Origin: Lentisalinibacter orientalis
GTDB lineage: Bacteria > Pseudomonadota > Gammaproteobacteria > Steroidobacterales > Woeseiaceae
DNA: 64,000 nt
Direction: 5' to 3'
NCBI RefSeq assembly: GCF_040706535.1
Contig: NZ_JAPDRJ010000001.1
Location: 558,001-622,000 of the forward strand
Part shown: one piece after another, positions 57,818-64,000 of the stretch
Layout of the letters: every line of letters starts with the position of its first letter
Numbering within the stretch: the first letter of the stretch is position 1
Program-made: the position numbers and the translations under genes
Notes under the pieces: generated by a model
What the model was told of the DNA's origin: nothing
Databases searched by the model: none
The model's input: only the letters and a program-made list of their open reading frames with translations

Positions 57818-59185
57818 TCAGGACTCTTTCTTCTGCGGCCGCTTCCAGTGTTCCAGTGTGATCTGTTTGCTGCGCGCCAGCGTCAGCCTCTCTGCCGGGG
57901 CCGGCTTGCTGATGGTTGAGCCCGCGCCGATGGTGGCGCCCGCGCCCACTTCCACCGGCGCGACGAGGTTCACGCCCGAGCCGATGAACGCGCCGTCGCC
58001 GATGACGGTGTGGTGCTTGTTGGCGCCGTCGTAGTTGCAGGTGATGGTGCCGGCGCCCACGTTGACCTTGCGCCCGATGGTGGTGTCGCCGATGTAGGTG
58101 AGGTGGTTCACCTTGCTGCCCTCGCCGATCAGGCTCTTCTTCACCTCGACGAAGTTGCCGGCCTTGGAGCCGTCGGCGAATTCGGCGCCGGGGCGCAGCC
58201 GCGCGAACGGGCCGATCTGGCAGCCGGCGTGGATGACGCTCTCCTCTATCACCGTATGCGGATGGATGACGGAGTCCGCCCCGATGCGGCTGTCGCGCAC
58301 CACCACGCCAGGGCCGATTCGCGCCCGGTCGCCGAGCACCACCTCGCCCTCGAAGACGGCATTCACGTCGATGAAGACGTCGCGGCCGACGGTGAGCGTG
58401 CCGCGGATGTCCACCCGCGCCGGATCGGCCACGGTGGCACCCGCCGTCATGATCTCTTCCACCCGGCGGCGCTGCAGCGCCCGCTCGGCCTCGGCCAGCT
58501 GTCGCCTGTCGTTGATGCCCATGACTTCGGTCCAGGACTCCGCCTTCACGCCGTGGACGGCGACGCCGTCCGCCACCGCGCTGGCGATGATGTCGGTGAG
58601 GTAGTACTCGCCCTGGGCGTTGTCGGCGCTCAGGTTTTCGAGCCAGCCCGAGAGCCGGGCGGCCGGAGCAATGATGATTCCGCTGTTTATCTCGGCGATG
58701 TCGAGTTCCGCGCCACTCGCATCCTTCTGCTCGACGATGCGCTGCACGTCGCCGTCCGCGCCGCGGACGATGCGCCCGTAGCCCGTCGGGTCCGGCACGT
58801 CCACGGTGAGCACCCCCACGCTGCCGTCGGCGCAGGCCTCGGTGAGGCGCTCGAGCGTCTCCGGCCGGATCAGCGGCACGTCGCCGCACAGCACCAGCAC
58901 CTGGTTGGCCTCCGGGGTGTCCGGCAGCGCCTGCATGACCGCATGCCCGGTGCCCAGCTGTTCGGCCTGCAGGGCCCAGCGGAGGTCGGCCTCCGGGAAG
59001 GCATCCCGCACCCGGTCGCCGCCGTGGCCGTAGACCACGCAGACGTCGTCCGCGCCCAGCGCGCGGGCGGTATCGACCACGTGGGCCAACAGCGGACGGC
59101 CCGCCAGCGGCTGCAGGACCTTGGGCAGGTCCGAACGCATGCGGGTGCCCTGTCCGGCCGCGAGTATGACGATGCTGAGTGGCAA
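57818..59185 (-). CDS. glmU: Bifunctional GlcNAc-1-P uridyltransferase / glucosamine-1-P acetyltransferase
   Basis: A 455-residue two-domain enzyme. The N-terminal pyrophosphorylase has LAAGQGTRMRSDLPKVLQPL and VLVLCGDVPLIRPETL. The C-terminal left-handed beta-helix acyltransferase (about 250-440) has many hexapeptide repeats, with VEVKKSLIGEGSKVNHLTYI and ITCNYDGANKHHTVIGD. It makes UDP-GlcNAc. It is directly upstream of glmS, so the two steps around glucosamine-1-P are co-expressed. Confidence 0.97.
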   Translation of the reverse strand: MPLSIVILAAGQGTRMRSDLPKVLQPLAGRPLLAHVVDTARALGADDVCVVYGHGGDRVRDAFPEADLRWALQAEQLGTGHAVMQALPDTPEANQVLVLCGDVPLIRPETLERLTEACADGSVGVLTVDVPDPTGYGRIVRGADGDVQRIVEQKDASGAELDIAEINSGIIIAPAARLSGWLENLSADNAQGEYYLTDIIASAVADGVAVHGVKAESWTEVMGINDRRQLAEAERALQRRRVEEIMTAGATVADPARVDIRGTLTVGRDVFIDVNAVFEGEVVLGDRARIGPGVVVRDSRIGADSVIHPHTVIEESVIHAGCQIGPFARLRPGAEFADGSKAGNFVEVKKSLIGEGSKVNHLTYIGDTTIGRKVNVGAGTITCNYDGANKHHTVIGDGAFIGSGVNLVAPVEVGAGATIGAGSTISKPAPAERLTLARSKQITLEHWKRPQKKES

Positions 59186-59346
59186 GGGTTTCGGGCCTGT
59201 ATGTGGCTGTGTTTACGTAAAATCGAATGATAGCGCAGGCGCCGGGGCCGTGATGTTACCCGGTTCACACGTGTGACGGTGCTCAGCGTCCGTTCAGTTT
59301 GGCTGTGGCAGAATCCACGGACATCAATCCTCCCGGGAGGACGGAC

Positions 59347-59901
59347 ATGACCCGCAGCCCGAAAACCGGGGCCGCGCGCCGGCCCGGAGCCGCCGTGACG
59401 CTGGCCGTGTGCCTGGCGACGCTGGCCCTGGCCGCCTGCGACGGCCGCATCTACGTGCGCGACGGTGTCACCGACGGCGACACGTTCTACCTGCCGCCCC
59501 AGGTGCTCGTCGACGACAGCCCGGACCTGCAGAGCTGGGTGGCCTACAGCCTCGACCGCAGCACCTGCCAGCTCATGATCGGCGGGGACAACCCGGCCCG
59601 CAACCATTCCTGGGACTGCGAGCTGGGCGCCCGGCAGATACTCGTGGAGACCTGGCACGAGCAGAGCCGCATGAAGGACGCCCGGGACGCGTACCTGGAC
59701 ACGCTGGCGGCGGTGGCGGAGGCGGGCTATCTGGACGAGTACGTCTGGCACTACCACGCCCGGGACGACTGGCGCCGGCCGCCGGACCTGGAGCAGACCG
59801 CGTTCGAGCGCTGGCAGCGCCAGCGCCTGGCGGACCACCGGCCCCGCACCCGGATTGTGGGGTCCTGGAATTACGCCAGCGTGACCGGGTCGCTGCGCTA
59901 A
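59347..59901 (+). CDS. Small lipoprotein, function unknown
   Basis: A 184-residue lipoprotein. The ATG at 59347 has GGGAGGACG upstream; an ATG 16 codons earlier is in frame but lacks a site. The leader ends in LALAACDG (lipobox LAAC). The mature part contains RIYVRDGVTDGDTFYLPP, SWVAYSLDRSTCQLMIGG, CELGARQILVETWHEQS and AGYLDEYVWHYH. Cys residues may form a disulfide. I do not recognise a family. It is a lone plus-strand gene between glmU and modC. Confidence 0.78.
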   Translation: MTRSPKTGAARRPGAAVTLAVCLATLALAACDGRIYVRDGVTDGDTFYLPPQVLVDDSPDLQSWVAYSLDRSTCQLMIGGDNPARNHSWDCELGARQILVETWHEQSRMKDARDAYLDTLAAVAEAGYLDEYVWHYHARDDWRRPPDLEQTAFERWQRQRLADHRPRTRIVGSWNYASVTGSLR

Positions 59902-59953
59902 GGGACCGGGGCCGCAGGACGATCCGGGGGGCGAGGCCCGGCTCCGGCGGCCG

Positions 59954-61033
59954 TCAGATCTCGAGGCGACGGTCGAACGCCACCGTCTTCACCAGCGCGT
60001 AGACGGCCAGGCCCGGCTCGAGCCCGAGCTCCCGCACCGCCAGCCGGGTGATGCGCGCCCTCACCATCGCGCCGCCGCAGTCCAGCCGCACCTCGGCGTA
60101 GGCGCCGGGCTCCTCCCGTATCTCCGCGATCCGCGCGGGCAGCTGATTGCGGATGGACACCCCCTCCATACGGCGCAGCGATACGGCGACGTCCCGGGCG
60201 CGCAGCCGCACCCGCACCCGCTCGCCCACGCCGGTGTGCATCGCGCCCGGCGTCCACAGCAGTCCGGCGCCGACATCCACCCCGGTGAGCGAGTACTCCT
60301 CGTCGTGACGGGTGACGTGGCCCTCCAGCAGGGAGCCGGCCTCGAAGTGGCCGGTGACGTCGGCGCCGAGCCGTTCCAGCATCGGCACGGTCGGCCCCTG
60401 GCCCGCCGTGCGGCCGTCGCGCAGGGCCACGAGGCGGTCGGCGATCTGGGCGATCTCCTCCACCAGGTGGCTCACGAACAGCACGGGCAGGCCGAAGCGC
60501 CGCGGCAGGTCGGCGATCATGGCCAGGATGGTGGCCTTGCGCTCCCGGTCCAGCGCCACCAGGGGCTCGTCCATCAGCAGCAGACGGGGGCGGGCCAGGA
60601 GTGCCCGGCCGATGGCCACCCGCTGGGTCTCTCCGCCGGAGAGGGTATCCACCCGGCGGTCGAGCAGCCCGGCGAGCCCGAGGGCCGCGATCACTTCGCC
60701 GCGGCGCACCGAGGGACCGCGCGGGTCCGCCCTGCGGGCCGCGTAGTCGAGATTACCGACCACGTCCAGGTGTTCGAACAGGCGGCCGTCCTGGAAGACC
60801 ACGCCCACCGGCCGGCGATGGGCCGGCAGGAAGCGACGGCCGTCCTGCCAGACCACGCCGTCCGCCTCGATGCGGCCGGTGCCGGGCAGGAAGCCGGCCA
60901 GCGCCTGCAGCAGCGTGGTCTTGCCGGCGCCGCTGGGGCCGAACAGGGAGGTGATGCCTTCCAGTTCCAGCTCTTCTTCCACCCGCAGTTCGAAGCGGCC
61001 GCGGCGGGCATGCAGATCGAGGGCCAGGCGCAT
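59954..61033 (-). CDS. modC: Molybdate ABC transporter ATP-binding protein
   Basis: A 359-residue ATPase. The ABC domain (1-230) has Walker A FGPSGAGKTT (31-40), signature LSGGETQR and Walker B RLLLMDEPLVALD. The C-terminal region carries a TOBE/Mop molybdate-binding domain ending in YALVKTVAFDRRLEI. The ATG overlaps the modB stop by one base (TGATG). It powers molybdate or tungstate import with ModA and ModB. Confidence 0.94.
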   Translation of the reverse strand: MRLALDLHARRGRFELRVEEELELEGITSLFGPSGAGKTTLLQALAGFLPGTGRIEADGVVWQDGRRFLPAHRRPVGVVFQDGRLFEHLDVVGNLDYAARRADPRGPSVRRGEVIAALGLAGLLDRRVDTLSGGETQRVAIGRALLARPRLLLMDEPLVALDRERKATILAMIADLPRRFGLPVLFVSHLVEEIAQIADRLVALRDGRTAGQGPTVPMLERLGADVTGHFEAGSLLEGHVTRHDEEYSLTGVDVGAGLLWTPGAMHTGVGERVRVRLRARDVAVSLRRMEGVSIRNQLPARIAEIREEPGAYAEVRLDCGGAMVRARITRLAVRELGLEPGLAVYALVKTVAFDRRLEI

Positions 61034-61713
61034 CAGGCCACCCGCGTGCGGTAGCGGCCGTTGGCGAGATACACCGACAGCAACACGACGAAGGAGAAGA
61101 TCAGCAGCGCCGCGGCGAGGCGGTGGGCTGCGGCGTAGTCCAGCGTCTCCACGTGCTCGAAGATGGAGATGGACAGCACCCGAGTGCGACCGGGGATGTT
61201 GCCGCCCACCATCAGCATGACGCCGAACTCGCCGAGGGTGTGGGCGAAGGTGAGCACGGCAGCGGTCACGTAACCCCGCAGCGCCAGCGGCAGCGCCACC
61301 GAGAAGAAGGCGTCCAGCGGACTCGCCCGCAGGCTGGCCGCCGCCTCCAGACGCCGGCGTCCGACCGATTCGAAGGCGTTCTGCAGCGGCTGCACGGCGA
61401 AGGGCAGCGAGTGCAGGCAGGAGGCGATCACCAGGCCGGTGAAGGAGAAGCTCAGTGTGTCGCCGGTGAGTTTCACCCACCAGCTGCCGATGGGCCCGGC
61501 GGGGCCGAGCAGCACCAGCAGATAGAAGCCCATGACGGTGGGCGGCAGCACGAGCGGCATGGCCACCACGGCTTCGGCCACCCGGGCCCAGCGGCCGCGG
61601 GCGAAGGCCAGCCGCCAGGCCAGAGGGGTGGCGACGAGGATCAGCACCACGACCGTGGTGGCAGCCAGCAGTAGCGTGGTGCGCGCGGCGTCCCAGTCGG
61701 CCGGAGACAGCAT
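61033..61713 (-). CDS. modB: Molybdate ABC transporter permease
   Basis: A 226-residue permease with five to six membrane segments (TTLLLAATTVVVLILVATPLA, VVAMPLVLPPTVMGFYLLVLLGP, VTAAVLTFAHTLGEFGVMLM). The EAA loop reads RRRLEAAASLRASPLDAFF. It starts with an ATG two bases after modA's stop and overlaps modC. ModA, ModB and ModC form the complete importer. Confidence 0.94.
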   Translation of the reverse strand: MLSPADWDAARTTLLLAATTVVVLILVATPLAWRLAFARGRWARVAEAVVAMPLVLPPTVMGFYLLVLLGPAGPIGSWWVKLTGDTLSFSFTGLVIASCLHSLPFAVQPLQNAFESVGRRRLEAAASLRASPLDAFFSVALPLALRGYVTAAVLTFAHTLGEFGVMLMVGGNIPGRTRVLSISIFEHVETLDYAAAHRLAAALLIFSFVVLLSVYLANGRYRTRVA

Positions 61714-61714
61714 G

Positions 61715-62512
61715 TCAGGGGATGCGGTAGCCGGAGCGGCGGATGGCCGCGCGGGCGTCGTCGCTGCGGAGAAATTCGAGGAAGGCCGCGGCGCCCGGGT
61801 TGCCGGCCCCGTGCGTCAGCAGGACGGCGGACTGGCGCAGCGGCGTGTACAGCGCCTGCGGCGGCTCCCAGTGGCTGCCGGCCGGCGCTCCATCCGCTAC
61901 GACGGAGGAAAGCGCCACGAAACCGAGGTCGGCGGCACCGGAAGCCACCGCGGACCAGGCGCCGGCCACGCTCTGCGCGCGGGCGATACGGCCCTGCAGG
62001 GCCTCCCAGCGTCCCATCGCCGTCAGCACCTGCTGCGCCGCGGCGCCATAGGGCGCGGTACGAGGGTTGGCGATGGCGAGATGGTGGAACTCGCCGTCCA
62101 GGGCCTCGGGGCCGACGGGACGGTTCGGGTCGGCCGACCAGAGGATGAGGGTGCCGACGGCGTAGACGAAACCGCTGCCGGGCACCGCGTGGCCTTCCTC
62201 CAGCGCGCGCGCGGGCCGGGCCTCGTCGGCGGCCAGGAATACGTCGTACGGGGCGCCGTTCGCGATCTGCGCGTACAGGCTGCCGGTGGAGCCGGCGGCG
62301 AGTCGCAGTTCGTGGCCGCTCCGCTGTTCGAATTCGGGTTCCAGCTGCTGCAGCGTGGCGAGGAAGTTGGCGGCGACGGCCACGGTCACCTCCGCGGCCC
62401 GCGCGCCCGGGCCGGCGGGCAGGACGGCGCCCGCGACGACGAGGATCGTCAATACGGTATTCAGTGCCGTCGCCCGCAGCACGGCCGGTCGTTCTGTCGC
62501 GATGTGCTGCAT
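61715..62512 (-). CDS. modA: Molybdate-binding periplasmic protein
   Basis: A 265-residue binding protein with a signal peptide (LNTVLTILVVAGAVLPAGPGARA). The ligand-site blocks are VTVAVAANFLATLQQLEPEFE, LAAGSTGSLYAQIANGAPYDVFLAAD, AIANPRTAPYGAAAQQVL and DLGFVALSSV. The ATG at 62510-62512 is preferred to a longer reading that begins near the atpC stop, because it starts the signal peptide. It is the first gene of modABC, 64 bases after atpC. Confidence 0.93.
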   Translation of the reverse strand: MQHIATERPAVLRATALNTVLTILVVAGAVLPAGPGARAAEVTVAVAANFLATLQQLEPEFEQRSGHELRLAAGSTGSLYAQIANGAPYDVFLAADEARPARALEEGHAVPGSGFVYAVGTLILWSADPNRPVGPEALDGEFHHLAIANPRTAPYGAAAQQVLTAMGRWEALQGRIARAQSVAGAWSAVASGAADLGFVALSSVVADGAPAGSHWEPPQALYTPLRQSAVLLTHGAGNPGAAAFLEFLRSDDARAAIRRSGYRIP

Positions 62513-62576
62513 GCGGGGGAGCCTCCGTGCAGAGGCATCCAATCTGCGCGGGCGCGCAGGCGGGGTCAAGCGGGGC

Positions 62577-62996
62577 TCAGCCGGACTTGCCCTTGAGCTT
62601 CTGGGCCGCACGGTAACGGGCCTCGGCCTCGGCCAGCTCCTGCTGCGCCTTGGCCAGATCGGTCTCCTCGGCGGCGCCTTCCAGCGCCTTCTCGGCGGCT
62701 TCCTTGGCCTGCAGGGCGGCGGCCTCGTCGAGCTGCTCGCCGCGCAGGGCCGTATCGGCCAGGATGGTGACCATGTGCGGCTGAATCTCGAGCACGCCGC
62801 CGGTGAGGTAGAAGTTGTGCTCGGCGCCTTCCTCGTCCTCCACCCGGCACATGCCCGGCTTCAGCGTCGTCAGCAGCGGCGCGTGGCGGGGGGCGATGCC
62901 CACCTCGCCCTCGGACGCCGGCGCGAAGACCATCGCGGCGGTGCCGGAATAGATCTCGCCTTCCGCGCTGACGATGTCGACTTTGATGCTTGGCAT
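62577..62996 (-). CDS. atpC: ATP synthase F1 epsilon subunit
   Basis: A 139-residue subunit: beta-sandwich start IKVDIVSAEGEIYSGTA, with VGIAPRHAPLLTTLKPGMCR, FYLTGGVLEIQPHMVTILADTALRG, and a C-terminal helical hairpin (AAALQAKEAAEKAL to AEARYRAAQKLKG). It regulates F1 catalysis and couples to the rotor. It follows atpD after 42 bases and is the last gene of the atp operon. Confidence 0.95.
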   Translation of the reverse strand: MPSIKVDIVSAEGEIYSGTAAMVFAPASEGEVGIAPRHAPLLTTLKPGMCRVEDEEGAEHNFYLTGGVLEIQPHMVTILADTALRGEQLDEAAALQAKEAAEKALEGAAEETDLAKAQQELAEAEARYRAAQKLKGKSG

Positions 62997-63038
62997 TGCT
63001 TGTTAGCCTCGTGTGCCAGTACAGCGATGCAGCGGCCG

Positions 63039-64000
<962 letters not shown>

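Overview
The window reads as about 64 kb of a chromosome from a GC-rich gammaproteobacterium. Several gene orders point there: def-fmt-rsmB-DUF4390-ntrY-ntrX on one strand with the LysM protein, dprA, smg and topA on the other; hemF, hemB and aroE nearby; and atpD-atpC close to glmU-glmS. A lineage within or near the Chromatiales/Ectothiorhodospiraceae would fit the combination of gene order and GC content, but that placement is inference; no rRNA or tRNA gene was recognised.

Layout. 1-3.8 kb (minus strand): start of a fructosamine-kinase-like gene, a 5'-3' exonuclease, an HNH endonuclease, and an ECF sigma factor operon (sigma, DUF3619-like membrane protein, small exported protein, DUF3106 protein). 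4-9.9 kb (plus): priA, argS, a SPOR protein and a CapA-like lipoprotein. 9.9-17 kb (minus): ntrX, ntrY, DUF4390, rsmB, fmt, def. 17.1-27.5 kb (plus): LysM lipoprotein, dprA, smg, topA, hemF, a VOC protein and a large secreted subtilase. 27.5-30.1 kb (minus): tag, an HvfA-like cysteine-repeat RiPP precursor, and an ECF sigma factor with its zinc-finger anti-sigma factor. 30.2-43.9 kb: housekeeping genes on both strands (hemB, aroE, gor, prlC, xth, an HD protein, yaaA, an MliC-like lipoprotein, an RRM protein, YbjQ, a gamma-glutamylcyclotransferase, a Fur-box-preceded small cysteine protein, a Crp/Fnr regulator with DUF2892, NnrU, MAPEG, gph).

44-56 kb is an accessory region between gph and glmS. 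It has lower GC in places, gene wrecks and defence or stress genes: a decayed sigma-54 activator, a DUF3052 gene, a HigBA-like remnant, a stand-alone TonB C-terminal domain protein, an orphan NadS-type antitoxin, a BrnTA module, a small MESH1-like HD hydrolase, a type I restriction-modification operon (hsdM-hsdS-hsdR, with a half-length HsdS and a Cys-rich insert in HsdR), and an AAA ATPase with a TOPRIM-like C-terminus resembling OLD/PARIS defence ATPases. 55.9-64 kb returns to core genes: glmS, glmU, a small lipoprotein, modCBA, atpC and the 3' part of atpD.

The most interesting points are: (1) an orphan HvfA-type precursor with four EGKCG motifs, encoded after its own sigma/anti-sigma pair but with no DUF692 (MNIO) or DUF2063 gene in the window; (2) the fused AAA-TOPRIM ATPase beside the type I RM operon; (3) an NtrX whose AAA+ domain has lost its GAFTGA loop and Walker residues; (4) a Fur-box-controlled 110-residue protein with a CxxxCxxC motif; (5) four 23-bp tandem repeats that fill the gap between two convergent genes.
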